Numbered from the stretch's first letter, positions 23,569 to 39,091 are shown. The stretch: 64,000 nt of DNA from Tigriopus japonicus (GCA_010645155.1 CM021314.1:7117148-7181147); one strand, 5' to 3'. A program made the numbers and translations. Notes: generated by a model from the sequence alone, not told the origin.

Positions 23569-26500
23569 TGCCGAGCTCTCCGACCAACCAATCGTGCATT
23601 ATTAATCAGCTTAACGAATTCTTTCCAACAAAATAGATCTCGAAGCTCACTCAGTTCATGGAGGGTTGCTTGGCCATGGCTACGTAGCTGCCGTCTCATT
23701 TGCCCCGAAGCGTCTCTGGAAACGATTGAAAAGTGAATTGATCACCGAATTTGTGTATGTATAATTAGGCTGGATTTTCCTTTGATTCACTTCAAACCAC
23801 AAGGACGAATCCCCTGGAGGCGTCATCCAAATTCCAAGTTTCATGTCCGTCCGTCAGTCTGTGAGCGGACTTGTCTCTCTAGGATGATCTGAGACCATCT
23901 AGTCTCTATTCACATCCGTGATTGCATTTGAGCTCGTTCAGCAACATCTTCCTTGAACGTTTGAGTAAGTGTCAATGCCAATCGGGATGAGTTTTGGTCA
24001 AGACCTTGTGGGTGCCAAGACCGAGAAGAGAAGCCTCCCAAAAGTGTGGTGGCAAGCAACCTTGAACTGTCGACACGACTTCGCACATACTTGTTGGGGG
24101 ATACAGCTTCTTTTTTATTAAGGCGATCCTCAAATTAGAGCTGAGGCGCAAGCGTTTATTTGGGTGGCAAGATAAGTGGCATTCGAAGGCGAACGTGACA
24201 TCCCAGGGCTTCGAGACGGGAAAAAAATGTCTCTTGTAATTGACAGATGCTGAAATTTAAATAATGATTCGCCAGAATAAACAAATGGGATCGCCATGAT
24301 TGGACAGCATCGTTGCCAATCGAATCAAGTGTGCCCCACAAACCTCCCAGAGCCTTGCCAATGAATAGCAATGCAAACCCTGTGATCTCGTTCCCATCAA
24401 ACTGAACTTTTCACTACATCAAGTTGAAGGATCTAATGGTCTAGTGTTGTCGGATAAATGGGAAAATGTTCCTCCGTGAAATGAAGCCAATCATTGAAAT
24501 TGACTCTTTTTTGTCTCACCCAAGCCGCCCAGGTCACATTAACTCCATCCAATTGGATTCCTACAATCCACCGTCACAGACCCTAAGAGATTCACAAATG
24601 AACTTGTAAAATAATAACCTCCATTTCAAGTCAGTGGTTTACGAGGCCAACGACGAGAAATCAATGTCGTGGATGCATTCGTGTAAGTAGGCAATCCAGT
24701 AGCTTGAAAGTCATCAAGGTGCAGGTGAAGGAAGCCCTCAAGTGCATGCTGCAGCTGGAACTAGGAGACTCTCTCGAATAATCATAGCAATTAGCGGCTA
24801 GAAAATGGCCCCTTTGTCGATGGGCAGGGTGGGACTAATACCAAATCATGGCTTTGCACACTCGCTCTTGGTGCTCTCTTCTTCCTCTTTTTCACCCCTC
24901 CACCAATCTGTTAAAACGAAAAGGTGGAAAGGGATGAAGCTTTGGCACCTCCAAGTCCAACCTCCACGCTCTCTCTCTCTCTGTGGGCCATATTCCATCA
25001 AAATACGCGGTTACGCCTCCTTTTCCGTTTTTGCGGTGGAATAATTGTCAACAAATCACCCTGGCATAGAGTGATTTGAACCCGACCAAAGTGATCCAAT
25101 AATTGGTCCAGAGAACACAAATGGAGTTGTAGTGTTTGGAAAAAAACGCGATTTGAAGACATTTAGCGAGAGATGTTTCAATGGACATGGTCGATTCATT
25201 GGAATTCTTTCGACACATTTCAGGAGGTGATTAACGGCGTCTTTTTTCCTCAGAAATCAATCTTGCAATGGTGAGATCGGCTTCAGCTCATTAGCCCGTG
25301 TCGTTCTCAGTAGGGAATCATCATCATCATCCACAAGCCCGCACAAAGATATTTTCAGACTTTCACTACCCTTAGTTAAGTCCGATTCAAAGTATACAAC
25401 ATTTCACGAAATCCAGTCACAAAATCGCGTCTCTCTCGTGCGTCCAAGAAAGTTTAAAGTTTTAAATCCTTTGACAGGATGTACCATGCACCAGAGAGGG
25501 AGCTGAGTCAATATTGGAACGATAAACAAACGTGAAGGGAAAAGTAAGATTCTCGTTGTTCTTCCAGTCCATCTTTTGAGACAAGTTGTTTGCTCAAAGT
25601 CTCAGTGTCATCTTCTGAAAAGGGTCTGGTTATCTGATTAGATCTCTCTCTTGCTCTCCGAGCTCCATTGGATCGCAGTGTACGGACACTACTAGTACAG
25701 TAGAGGGTGGAGATCCCAGACCACATCCAAAGTCCGACAAAAACATCTTTCTCTCGCTCCAAACCCATTTGTGAGTGTGTACGTAGACCGCTCTCTCACT
25801 CCTGGCTAAGTAGGAGCTCATCTGCTCGCTGTGATCTTGTCATTTTCTCTTTCTGGAAAATAATAACTTCATATTCATGACAAGCGAGTCCAAAAGAGCC
25901 TCTCCTTGATTTTGGGAGTGGAATCCCTCAGATCGATGGGCAACTTGCTTCCAATCCAATTGGTCCAAAGTGAGGAGGTTCCTTGGAAACTTTTCTCCTC
26001 TTTGTTTCAACTCGAATGGTTCATGCTTTGCTTGCAAACCAATATCCAGTCCCTCTTGGTGCTACGCAACCTCGTTGTTTGCCATTGAATGGAAAGAGCT
26101 TGCTGGAAGGTAACCATTTCAAGGCTCAAATCAAAGCTCACGACTCTCGTGGGTTACTAAAGTTTCGGGATAGGCTAGGAAATTCCAATAAAGCTGACGA
26201 CGGAGAAAACTTTCTGATTTTCTCCTCTCTCACTCCGGATTTGACTGGTCAAAGAAGAAACTTGAGCAACTTGGAACTCGCTGAGAAGGGCGAAAATTCG
26301 AATTCGCCACCGATGAGCGAAACTTGCAACGAGACTTCTTGTGATTCGCTCAAGATCGAAAATTCCTCCATCTCAAATCCGAGCTAGCCAAAAGTTATGA
26401 AGGTTGTCAACCCAAAAGCTTAAAGGGGACCTTTTTTTCTTACCTCCACCTCTTGATTAATGAGGCCTGTCTTGGAGACTTTCGGTTTAAGAAATGGCCA

Positions 26501-26729
26501 TTGTTGCATTTTGGGGAGGGCCTCTCATGAAGCAAGATTTTCATCAGATGCATTAGCACAAAAATTCGTTGAAAAATGAGGTTTTCGGCGGATCTTGAGA
26601 CATTTTGTGATAAGGCCTAATGACTTGAGTAGTGCGATCATTGGGTGACCAAGAAGACAAATACGACCACAAAGGAATGCCACCTCACTCGCCATCAACC
26701 ATCTCTAATCCTGATGGATACCAACCTAC

Positions 26730-26756
26730 CCAACCAGCCAACCAACCAACCAACCG
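26730..26756. repeat. (CCAA)n microsatellite
   Basis: Six or so CCAA-type units. The same tetranucleotide, on either strand, recurs at 17283, 34700, 50235 and 63971. Confidence 0.85.
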
Positions 26757-28869
26757 ACCCAGACATAAAAAAGTGATAATGACAAATGGTGGATGGTAGT
26801 GATACACCTTTCCAAGCCAGTCAGTCGTCACCACCTTTAAAAAAAAGCCACGACCACTCACTATCTACATTGTCTTTGGTTCTTAATTCTGGGCTTTATT
26901 TTTTTTCAATCTCAAATCTCGTGGGTCACAAAATGATTCTCTAGACGATCGATTGAAGGTGCTCCAAGAACTGTGGGAGGGAGTATCTCTCGCTCCATTT
27001 GAATTAACATTTATACCTACGGGGAGGCTCCAAAGCGAGGCCTTCTTTAAAGGGAAAAATGTGTTCTGAGGAAATGAAGCTCAGATATACTACATTCGTA
27101 CATGGATAACGTAATTGTAATTGCGGCGACGAATGAAAGAGCATTTGCTATTAGAAACCTCGGGGGTTTTTGGTTGGACCACCAACATCGTCCGTTCTTC
27201 GGTTTGGTGGGCTAGTGAAGAGAAGAGCAAGGCCCTCGGAATGATAATGGTAATGGCATGACATCATTTCGTACAAAACTTTTTTAATTACTAACCTGGA
27301 ATTGAAATTTCCTCTTATTACCCGAGGACCGAGGAGAGCAAAAGCAAAGGCAATGCAAGATGGAGCGTAAACAAGCGGAGCAGTTTGTTCAAAAACTCCC
27401 TTGATTACTGGAATGAAGTGAGTGAGATCTTAGTTTAGCCTCCGCAAGAATAACCCCCAAAAACCTGAGTGGAGAAGATAATCATATTAGAACTCGGAAG
27501 GTCCTCGTACCTTTGGACACGATAAAAATTTGCATATGAAAGGTGGAGGCGAATATCATTTTCCTTTTAAAAACACACACCAGTCCAAGGCGTAGAAAGA
27601 TGGAGAATTGGAGAAGAGACCTTGCTAAATCTGAAATTGTGCTTCCAACAACGATTCCTCATCACCTCGGTGCAAAGAGGGACGAGGAGGCTATTTCAAA
27701 ATGAAAAAAGAGAACTTGGCAGACTTTTCATGCATGTTATGCACCCTTCAAATACACCTGTAGGTCGAAAAGTGAGCCAGTGTGTTACTAGCGTAAAGCC
27801 TTGCTAGAAGGGGCTCTTGTGGAACCTCAGAACCGAATAAAAACCATGCACTCACGTCCGTGAAGGAAGTTAGATGACTGTAAATTATACTATTCCCCTT
27901 TCAAGAAGTGTGCACAAATCGTCTCAACCCCCAGAAGGTTCGTGTCAAACATGGGTTGATGACTCTTCCAATTCTGGAGGGCAGTCACAAATCAAAACTA
28001 ATAAATGTCACTCCTCCCCGAGTTTGTTGTTGCCAGTGTCCAAACCATTCGAGTTTCTTTCAAGCTTCTACAGACAGAATCAGGGAGGATTGTCGTGGTT
28101 GGGTTGGTTGAATGGTTCAGGTTACCTGTGTTGAACAACAGCTCACCCAGAGGGACTTCGTTGCACTGGGCTCAGTTGACAACAATGGTGCTAAAGAGCG
28201 CCCATCCCTACCACAAAAGGGGTAATGACCAACCACATCCTCAGGGTGACCACTGACAGAGGAAAAACGGTCCTTTTGGCCGTTATCCCCCAATATTGAA
28301 AAGAGCCCCACGTCTATCCTTGTCTTATCTTTAGGTGCAATCTGGACACCCTGAATGCTCACCTATTCATCGATCCATCCCTATTGAGTTATCGTGGTGG
28401 TTGAGTCTCGTTTTCGTTCGAAGGGTTGGTTGTAGCATCGGTATAAATAACCATTTGCACACTGGAAATGTGGCAAGATCTTTTCCACTCGAGAATTTGG
28501 TACCGAGCGAGACAGAAGGATTAGGAAATGCTCGATGGTTCTGCATTCAGGTATACAATAATCAGGATGGTTTAATCTTTGCCGAGCGTCAGATGGCAAG
28601 TTGACAGGATTCTTTTGGGGTGGACTTTTTTCTTCTTCTTCTCTTTGCTGGCTTGTTCACGAACAATTACCGCGATGATTGTTGAATCAAGTGGCATATG
28701 TCCATTCCAATTCCGAGATTTTGTTTGACGAGTGACGTTACAAAACTAGATGAATGATCTGAGCGCACAAACAGTGCAAGTAATGAGGAAATACTGTCTT
28801 CCATTGCTCCTATGAGTTGGTTGTTTAAAGTGATCGGTTTGAAAGTATTTGGATGCTGGAAGCAAAGAC

Positions 28870-28886
28870 AGAGAGAGAGAGAGAGC
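28870..28886. repeat. GA microsatellite
   Basis: (GA)n tract of about 17 bp in the gene A intron. Confidence 0.8.
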
Positions 28887-31800
28887 GGGATTTGCAATAA
28901 TTTCGTGTTTTAGGGCTCAAAAACTTGGTGGTAAGTGATCTTAATTATATGGATTGCGGCTCCTTCGAAGGTGATGTGCCAAAGTAGGCGAGAAGAGCCC
29001 AATAAATCTCTTTTTTCTGCCTTTGAGCCGTAAAAACACACTCACACGCATTCCATCCTTTTTCGCGATGGGTTCGGTTGCATTTTGCGGAAAATTGGCT
29101 CATTTTCTGGCTTTTCCAAATGATTAGCCGAAACCCCATCGTACTCGAGAAGCTTTGTATGCAATTGAATGTAGAGGAACAGAAGTTTCAGAAGCCCCAA
29201 CACAATTGGAAACCTAATCAGGTGGCAATTCAAATGAACGTCCTTGACACTGAAGGGCTTTTCTTGGGATGCCCAGAAAATCCCACTTCCCACTTCCCCC
29301 CTCCAACCATTCTGCCCACCATAGATCATTTTCTTGAGGTGAAATGAGTGCCAAGAAATGAGATTAGCATTTATGACTTTTGCCCCGGGAAGGGAAAAAA
29401 TATCGGCCGATTTCAAATTGTTTTATGGATGCACTCGAGAGAGATCGAGATGAGAGCCGTCGTCGTCCTTTTGGTCAGGAATCTAACATGCACCTCCTCG
29501 TCGTACTACTATTCGTCCATCGTGAGGAAAGGCCTCCAATTTATTCTCAATCTCAAATCTTTCATTGACAACCGCTTTGTTTCTACGGGACAAAAGAAAC
29601 CTGAACTCATTCCAGTTTGACATTTCCATCACGCAAGGTCAGACAGTCGGGCTTGATATTTAAATCTGAGGAGCCAAGTCTGACAGGAAAGCAATCGAAC
29701 ATGGGTGCCCCCATTTCCGATCGATAGAAAGCGAACGGAGCCGTTCATTAAGGTCGGTTTATGCTCCGATGCTTTTGAGCTTCTTCGAAAACTTCCACTC
29801 ATTGGATTATGCACATATTGGAAGCCAATCGCCGAGTTGGAAGAAGACTTGGGTAGAATATCAATGGACTCCCTCATCATGTTGTATCCATCACCTTGCC
29901 GAAGTGACTTTCTCATGCCTGTCTGGCCAATGAAATGATTCCTTTTAATTGTGATTCATTACCTCTGGTCCGTAATTGGCACCCAGTTCTGTATCATTTT
30001 GCTCGACCGTGTCCATTTTGATGTTAATGCCACAGAGCAGCTTTCTTTGAAGGTGCATAATCTCCAGCGCATTAAATCGGCGAAACCATCCATCTCGATT
30101 CCTCTGAATTGTTCCTATTTGCTCAAGGTTGCTCTGCGACTGTTCATGTGTGTGTGTGTGCTTGTGTACCGCACACACATGTACGTATATCTGTCTTTTG
30201 CGAAAACTTCTGATTCGAGAGATTCGCGTCATTGTATGCGCCATGAATTACAATCATATCTGCTCGCGAAGTCTGGGTGCCCGAGGAATATCCAAAAAGG
30301 AGCTCGGATGGTTGGTTGGCTGAGGATGACAATTCGTAATTTTTGATTACAATAGATTTCCCTGTCAAGGCAAATCCCATTACGGACGAAGAAGAACATG
30401 GAGGACAAGAAAAAAAGATCCCATAAACCTATCTGATATGTTTGATTCTGAGAATCCTTGTCATACATACGACGTGAATGCATTCATAGAGCACCACGCA
30501 CCCATTCTTCTTGGGGATTCCGTGGAAATGGGAAATTTGCCGTCATATATCGACGTTCATCTGCGTGTGTACTGTACTGTATGCAATGTTATAGGCAGGC
30601 TTTCAGACGAGCGTTGTACGTACTGTACGTAGATAGGCGACAGAGTGGGTTAATTGAGTATTAGATCAAGGTGGAGCCCGTGACTTGAACTACTTCCAAA
30701 GAGCAATTGTCGCTTGTCGTCTTGGTTGGTTCTCCTGATCTCCCACGAGGAAGTGGAAGAGGAATTTCTTGCTTCTGATGAAGAAGACGAGAAGGTGGAG
30801 GAAGAAGAAGACGAAGAACACTCCACTGTCAATGATGAGAGTGATGATGAAAAAGAAGACCAAGAAGCTGCACTAGAAGTCGAACTAGGAGTCATAGTAG
30901 TGCAGAGACGAAGAGAAAGTGAATCCAGAAGAATAAGGAGAAGCCAATCCCATCATCTCAAAAGGCAGTTGGACAATGGGTCTCTTGAAGGAAAAAAGGA
31001 GTTCAGGAACTTGAAAGAAGCTCTATTTTTTTGGCCTCCAACTCATTCTTCATCTTCTTTGGCGTTGTGTTCTTCGCATAGCGTTCTTCACTTCCACCAC
31101 TTGTTGTTTATGATGACTTTTTGAAGGAGTGAAAGGGTGAAAAGTCGAAGATACGACGACGAGTTTCAAAGAAACACAGAGAACGAACTGCTTGCCTTCG
31201 TTTATTGATGAACTTTGACGTTTGAACCATTTTTTTTGCGAGGAAATCCTTTCCGGTGGAACAGAAACCCACCGGCATTGTTCTCAGATGTACAATATAT
31301 CTTGCGTTACGATTCATAGCTTCTTCTTCTTCATCTTTCACGGGGTGGATTTGAAATGATAAATGATTCTTGATCAGTCTTGATTACCCGGTGGTTCGAG
31401 AATCGAGCTTATGACTGTTTCTTTTGAGAGGAGAGAAGAAAATTCAAATCGGCACAGGAACGTGGATGAAATGGTGAACTATGCTCCCCTGGATTCTTCT
31501 CGATATTCTTTCGAGTCATTCAAGGTTTTCTCCATTCTTGTTCATACCTGGGCTGAAAATGACGAATTGACCGGCCTGATCTGTATACTGTACATTCTGG
31601 AAATATCGATGTCATCTCAGTGCTAGTTTCTCATGACCACGGGGGTGATGGTTGTAGAAGTGGCATCAATACTGAATCATGGTTGCCCTCCAGAAATGTC
31701 GAGATTTCATTTCTCATATCCAATGGGAACAAAATACTTGAACAACGGTGAGACAGGCTTTGTTCCTTGGAAATTGAAGAATGATTACTATCTGTGGAAT

Positions 31801-32583
31801 TGAGCGGTAATTCGAGCTCGACCCACATTGACCATAAACCCAAACAATGTGGCTCCAATTCACTCCTGAATGGTTGGGATTGGTTTTCGATCTATTCGAC
31901 ATGCTCGCCGTACAAATAATTGAAATTGCGGTGGCCTGAAAAAAAGAACGAAAGTTTTGCTATTTTGACAAACTCGCCATTTCATCGGGCGTCAAGGCAT
32001 TTTATTGTTAAACCTTCACGGAATACGTACGTATATCACGTTGGCTATGAGATCATACTAAAATAAGCACATTCCAGAAGCCCGTTATTTTTGGCTCCTA
32101 TCAATGGATGCCCGTTTTTATGGCCGTATTTGCACTGATTGCAATCAGGTGCCTTACCGGTTTTGAAGGCGGTTCGTTCGGCTTTAATCAGATTGGAGAC
32201 CTCCGAAAATGGATCAGACATTGTCAGATCGAGTCATCTCTCGCATTTGAAACCACATCCATCTCGCTTGCCTCTCACTTCCTGATTGATGAGCCGCCCA
32301 ACAGCGCCGGCCACCACTAAATCGCCGTGAAGTCATCTGATCGTTCAAAAATCACTACGGTTTAGGGTTACCGATTATTCATGATTTCCTTTGGTGTTTC
32401 CAGGTAAGTTCACCTACCGTCGTCCATTTGGTCCGAACTCCACGCTACACTTAGAGTCTATAGTCTACAAGGAGTCCATAGAAAGACGATGAAGATTCTT
32501 AAACAAACAATGGCTTTTGATCTTGATCTTCAAAGAGAGGGTATTAAATAGCCCATCTTTACTCGGCCGGGACAAACGACCGA

Positions 32584-32616
32584 CCAAAGCAAAGCAAAGC
32601 AAAGCAAGCAAGCAAG
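32584..32616. repeat. (AAAGC)n/(AAGC)n microsatellite
   Basis: A run of AAAGC units passing into AAGC units, 33 bp in all. Confidence 0.85.
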
Positions 32617-34699
32617 CTCCCCCTCAACTCGGTGTGTCTCCATTGTATCAAGGGCATTTAGCTCAAGAACTCTTTTTAAATGGGAATCGTGACACGAAGG
32701 TTGTTATTCCATGAAGTCGTCCGTAGTCGCTTAGTACAACAAACCGTCTATTGATGAGAAAAAAAGAGATCTTTTCACCTCAATCTCGATTCTCATCAAA
32801 CATGGTTCACCCCCCCTTTTTAGTTCTGCGGAGCCAAAGAAAGATCTCTTGAAATTGCAAGCTTCACTTCAAAGAATACTAATAGTGAGGGCAATGCAAT
32901 GAATGCTATTAGGAATTGTCGGTTCATTTGGGTATTCCTCTGGGATTTTGTGACTTATTATTGTCAGCTGTTCCCAGATTGGAAAAGATAGGCATAGCTT
33001 GTTGTCCTTTGGGGGCAAAGTTGCCGACATCACCTGCTTAACCCGGGTCAAACAAAAGAGCGTCTATAAAGTTAAAGCTTGGACTGAGAGTGGATTAGAT
33101 CTCTTTATTTTAATATCAGTGATGAATGAGTCGACTTGAACAGTCTCCGAAGACTTGGGTGGTCTGTTTTTACCATTGGACCACTACGATTCGCTCAAGC
33201 TAATCCAGTGAACTGAGCACTAATAACATTAGTGATTCGGAATGATGTTTCCTGAGAACAATGGACAAGGGAGTCTAACCAGCAATTGAAATGCGACTTG
33301 TCACTTGAGACAAATCACTTGATTGTATTTGACCGGACGCGGCAGGTTTCTTTGATTCCAAATATATCTAGCCCTCGTCTCGGCTTGAATATCAACAACA
33401 ACGACGACCAATACAACCATGAGTCCAACCATGCACATGATTGGCAATACAGTCGTAAGCCTGTGTTATTCTCACGGTAAGCGATCCTCGACTTGTGTCA
33501 ACAAACCAACCAGGAGGGATCATGTTCAAAAATTTGCAAGGGAAATGGAGAATTCAAGGAACCATTTTTTCGGGATTCGAGGAGTCCCAGAAAATTTTGG
33601 CCAAGTGGCTCTGTCCATGTCACCATATTCGGACTGGTTGGCTGGTTTTGTGGAATTTGAACTGCAGTTCTTGTTTTATTGGGGTCGCTCTGTCACTTCT
33701 TATCGAGGTTTGGATCTAAATTCTTGTTTTCCAATGGTCTCTTCCCTACAGGGTTAGTACGGGTTAGCCCTTAAAGAACTCTATGGTGTATCGTAGTGAC
33801 TCAGCAAATTTCGTCCGCCATATCCTTGTTATGGTCAAAGAGGTTGCTTGAAAATGTGCACTCAACTTGTCGTTCCTTCTCCTCAAAACGTGGCACAATT
33901 CATGACATGGAATATTGCCGTAATAGACCTTCATTTAGTAAAGAACGCTTTAGCAGCCCTTGGTAATCGTGACTTTTGGGGTTAGTGAGCCTAGTGGTGG
34001 GTATATCATCATGGCCACTCACTGCTACCAGACACCATGAGCGAGTGGGTCTCATCAACAAGCTCTCATCCTTCCAATTCCACGAATCCAACGTCCCTGG
34101 GTGACAGTCTGAGTTTGGTGTGGTTAATGTGTTTGGCCAGTCGAGTTGATGTCCTACTGATGCTCGACCGATACTCTGAAAACTTGCCAACATTGGAAAG
34201 AAGGGTGGGTGGAATAGCTTCGTTTGAGGTGCACCCACCTCGGATGACGAATCCAAAGTAAATAGTTCAATTCCTGGTCGCGATTTAGACGTGAGGAGTT
34301 GATATTCCATTGGCAGAGCCTCCCTGGAGCTTTTTGTGACCGGTCATCACTTCTAGTCATGACATTAAGCCCAATTTATGAGTCTTAAGCTTTGGGTTTT
34401 TGCAGCTGTTGACTTGCTCAGATTTTTGATTCATCCCCATCATCAAAATCTAGTGGCGACCATTCATTGCTTGTATTTTTGGCTCGCATCGACCTCTTTT
34501 TGGCTGAAGTGCTTCAGCACCCTTCAAAATTGTTTGTTTAGCGTTCCCAGAGTTCGCAACGCAAGAAAGAGATCTCACTCGTCTTTAAGTTGTTTCTCAG
34601 CTGTTTGCAATTAACAAGCCATCAAGAGTGAGTGCAAATTGATGGTTTGCGCCAAGCTTCTAGCAACAACACACCACTTGCAACCAGCACGTAATGAAC

Positions 34700-34718
34700 A
34701 ACCAACCAACCAACCAAC
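34700..34718. repeat. (CCAA)n microsatellite
   Basis: About four to five CCAA units, in the gene A intron. Confidence 0.8.
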
Positions 34719-35396
34719 TCGCTGAGTCCACATCCACATACCTCTCAGGTCATTCCTGGCTGAATTTGCTCATTAAATTATCTGACTTTTCAAAGTGAGC
34801 CCTGCTCATTCGTTTGATCTTCTTTCCACACGGGATGCCATGGAGGCAAAGTGGGAGGGGGAAAAAGTGAAACCACGAGGTCCATGGCACTGGTATGGGG
34901 TCCCATGTGGTATTGAGGAGAACGTGTCTTTTTGGTCCCCAGGCATCTTTGCCGGAGAAAAAGTTCCGCGCAAGGTCCGTTGGGGATTAGTGGATGGGTA
35001 GAATAAGTACTCCAGAGATCAGCACCAAGCTGCATTGGATCTCATGGACAGGATCTATCATGGAGAGTCGATTCTAACGACCGCTCAAGTTTAGCCGTTC
35101 GAATGTATAGTATTTGAGGAGTCTCCCGAATCGGTTGAGTGTTCGTTCATTGTGACATATGGAGACTTGGAGAGTGTTTCGGTCGGCACTTGGTCCAACC
35201 AAATGTTGCCATGTCATTAAGAATGTTTTGACTGGATCTTTGAAAGGTTTTCTGACAAATTGACACTGAAATGGAGGCAATTTGGGAGAGGTTCAAGTCG
35301 GTGTTCATCCTACTCGTCCTGTCTTATCCCAAGTCAAAGTTTGGAAAGATTTTCATTCTTTGGCCCTTTTTACGGGCTTATCAATGAACTAGAGAA

Positions 35397-35429
35397 GTGT
35401 TGCCAGAAAGACGAACGTTCTGGCAACAC
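35397..35429. other. Perfect 12-bp hairpin
   Basis: GTGTTGCCAGAA (35397-35408) pairs exactly with TTCTGGCAACAC (35418-35429) around a 9-nt loop. Isolated in intron sequence; no known element or RNA family recognised. Confidence 0.7.
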
Positions 35430-38400
35430 GTTTTCACCTTTTTGAGGTAATTTTGGGAGAACCCTGGTTGCGTTGTAAAACAAAGTTAAGCAAAAGGTTC
35501 AAGAAGATGATAATCAAAGTGGCCGTAAATGGTTCGATTGGGCAAACCTGATGCTGGTAAAGCCCACATGGAGCCACCGTGGGCACATCTTCCAATTTTG
35601 CCATGGTTCGTTAGCTTGCACGAACTTTTTTCATTCTCTTTTCTTCTCCAATCCTTTCCTTTTTTATCCCTCCCAAGTCTCTCTTTCTGGGCCAATCATT
35701 TGTTTGAACTCAGAATTCTAGATCGATGTTCGTCTAAAAAGGCACACCTAGTTAAGACAAAAATTGGAGGGCCAAAACTTTGTGGTGTCCTAGGCAAGAA
35801 GAAGCCGCCGCTCATTCTTGATTTCCGACCCTTCAAATGCGCCCAAAATCTAACTTGAAGCGATGAATATGCTAATGATGCTTCCCAGAATAAACCCTTG
35901 CAAAGAAAACGCTGCTGCCACTGAAAATCCATTTCTGGAGAGATATTTTTCACTCCGCTACAAAACGCAGGAAACTCTAAATTTTGAGCAAGCTACTGTA
36001 CCTACCATCTAAAACCTCGCTAAACCTGTCATGTCACTTCCAATCCAAGCCTTCTCCCCATAAGGACTCATTCTCAGGAAAGTAGTAGTTTTTCCGAAAG
36101 ATTTCTGTATTCGTCCTTCTAGAAGAGAAAGAGAGAGAGGGAAGCCGTCGATCCCTTTTGAGTCAAAATATCCAGCAGAGCTATTTGACAGCAGGAGTTT
36201 TAACACCTTGCACTCTATCAATGAAAATCGTGGTATTGGTAGTAGTAGAAGCAGAAGAGGAATCCTCCATCCAACCAAACTTGAACCAATCCAAAGAAAG
36301 AGAGAGAGAGTGGGCAGGAAATTCAATCTCTCTTTGGATCCTGAATTGGCCGTCGTCGTCTCGTGACAGGTTTGGCAAGGTCTTCTCTGCTCGCGAACGT
36401 TTTTCTTCCACCTCATTAGGCACTCATGGGCTCTTCATTTGCATAATTGATAGGACAATTGCGCACATTCACGGACAAGGTGCTCGAAACAAAGTAATTC
36501 CCCTGGAAGATGGGTGGCTCTGAAGCAAGTTTTGCGACAACTTTGAACTTCACGTTGAAGGCCAGTTTGTTTTTCTTGCCGTGACAGCCATTTTCAAAAG
36601 GGGTCTATCTACGTAAGGAGGCTCCAAAAGCTAATGATACGATGCTGTCAAATTAAGTCTTCAAGTCGCCAGACAAATTGCCCATATTTGGACTCATTTT
36701 TCTTCCCGTATACTCGCTCTGGCTCGCCTTATTATAAAATCGATGGAGTGGGCTTCATCCAATTGGATTGAGACTCATGATTCACGTGCAAAAAGCGCTC
36801 GAAATCCGGGGACATTGTGAGTTTAAAGACGATCTTTATGGGCTGCTGGGAGTGTTGTTCTTCACAGTTGGCGTGTCCTGTTTTTCACGCTTTTGAAAAC
36901 GAAAAAAAGTGGGGGGGGATCTCTTTTATTTGGCTAATCTAGGTTGTTTTCGAGCCGTGAGGAGATGAAAAGATTTCCGAGAGTCCAGCCAAGATTGACA
37001 ATGGTTTGTTCATGGGACGAGAAAGAGCAGCAAACCATTGTCACGACCAACCGGTCAAGCAACGACAGCGACGAACTGTGAAGAACTGAAAATTGACCAT
37101 TATTATCTTCTCTTTTCTCGTTCAGCTTTGCCAAAAACATTTTTAAAAATTACAACCCTCTGGTTAGAAATAGCTCTCTTACCCTTGAGTTCATACGAGT
37201 ATGGAGTACTATTACAGGAGTGGATTTTATTGGACTTCCATGAATGCAAACCCTGATTGGATACATTTTCGAGTAAATTGCTCGTCAGGAAACGTCATCC
37301 TTGGAATTCGTCCAAGCTCTTGGATCTTGACGACTTGTTGAACGAACCGGTTTTGGGTTATTTCTTTCTCAGACAGATCGGTTTCTGTCTGAAACTCATT
37401 TGGCCGAGCAAGAATGAGGGATGCTTATCATGCGACAACGATATTGTAGTTGTTGTTATTATTACCCGTAAGCAAGCCTCCTAATTGAATTCTTCCAGTC
37501 ATTAAAAAAACGGTCAAAATCTGCTCTTTTTATGACCAAGATAAAAGCCTTTTTCCCGGCTTCGTCTAAAATTTCGGTGCTCAGAATCGGCTTGTTTAGA
37601 CATAAATGACGTTACGAAGAAAAATATGGATGCTAGCTTGCTTTTGGAAAGAAATGGGAGTATGATCGAATGGATGAGTGCCCAAATATGACGTGGCCTC
37701 TGGTGAGGGACGATGATCTTGTTCTCCAACGATAATTAATAAACGGTCTTTCCCTCAGTTTCAAGACTGGGTGGCAAGTTTTTTGGGGGGAGAAACTATG
37801 AAGATAAATTACGTGGTGGCACTTTTTGAGGCCAAACAAAGGGATGGTGTTTAAGGAAATCTTGCCCATATGGCTCTGCTACGTTAAAGTCATTAAAAAT
37901 AGTAAATATCCTGACCTCGTTGAGTCCGCTCTATATTTGGCCATCTTTTTTGGTTCTTTTTCGTCAGATGGTCAACAAAACCCCTCCAAAATCAACCTTC
38001 ATGAACGAAAGAAGAGTCCCTAAGAGTCTAAGGGACTTTAGCCGGAGAAGCAAAGAAGTGGAGGTAATTAAGATGAGCATCCGGCCATCAGCAACGCTCA
38101 ATGGTCACCTCGCTCAAAACTGCCGCCTTTTTTCAACAGACATACGAGTTGGTTGTGCTCAAAACGACGATCTTCTAAAATCCCCAACTCATGGGGTTTG
38201 ATGCGGACCGCCAAGTCCTTGATTCAATTTGACATCTGAAGACAGGCCTGTCATTAATTCAGGGCTATCCATTGGTTTAAGTACGACAGGAATTGAATCG
38301 TGATATCCCTGAATTCTCGGTGCTTATCTCTTCAATATTTTGGCCAACATAATCCTCGACATACTGAATACAATAGAACAAAATGGCATCCCATCCCAAA

Positions 38401-39091
38401 ACAAATGATATCACCAGAAAACGTGATTTTAACCAGCAGACTTTTGCTCCATTGTTAGATTAGTCGTTTTTATCAGTGGGAGGGTAGCTGTTGGTTTTGG
38501 TCGAATGAGGGGAGAAGGACTCGGTGGCGGATGGGTCAATCGATGGATTAAGTGGGTTCAGGTCTGGCGATGATGTCCATTAGCTCCTCGGAATATGAGT
38601 GGTTGTACATCGAGTCAATGTACACAGCACGACAAACTTGCAACCTCCCGATACATCGCAGCACAGATGGTTTTGTAATGGTGGGTAATGGCCACCCAAG
38701 ACGACCAAGAAGAAGAAGAACCAGCAGCCCGTTTGTTCTCTCATGAGGATTAAAATGGCTCGGACAACCACACAAATGAACAATTGGTAACCTTGACCAA
38801 TTCCCCTGAATAGGTTTTACCTTCTTTTTCTATGGAACTCGCCTAGGGATCGTTTTCTTGTTCAAAATTTTCTCTTCTTAACCTTTGCTTGAGCTTCCGA
38901 TGTCTCGGCCGTTTTTAAGCAGTGTGTTTTGTGTGCCTCATGTCAGACAAAAAAGCCAACTCATGACATATGACGGCTACTTCAATTAGGGAGACGACGA
39001 TGAAAGATGATTTCATGTTCGGTCGAGCACCGAAATGACTGAAAATTTACCATTTGCCATATTTAAATTCGGTTTCTTGTTCTCTTTGCAG

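Noticed and set aside
23261..23736. Open frames crossing the N run
   Set aside because: Produced by unknown bases and the duplicated contig ends.
30714..31124. Acidic Glu/Asp-rich open frame in the gene A intron
   Set aside because: Low-complexity GAAGA sequence gives open frames on both strands; no domain and no splice context.
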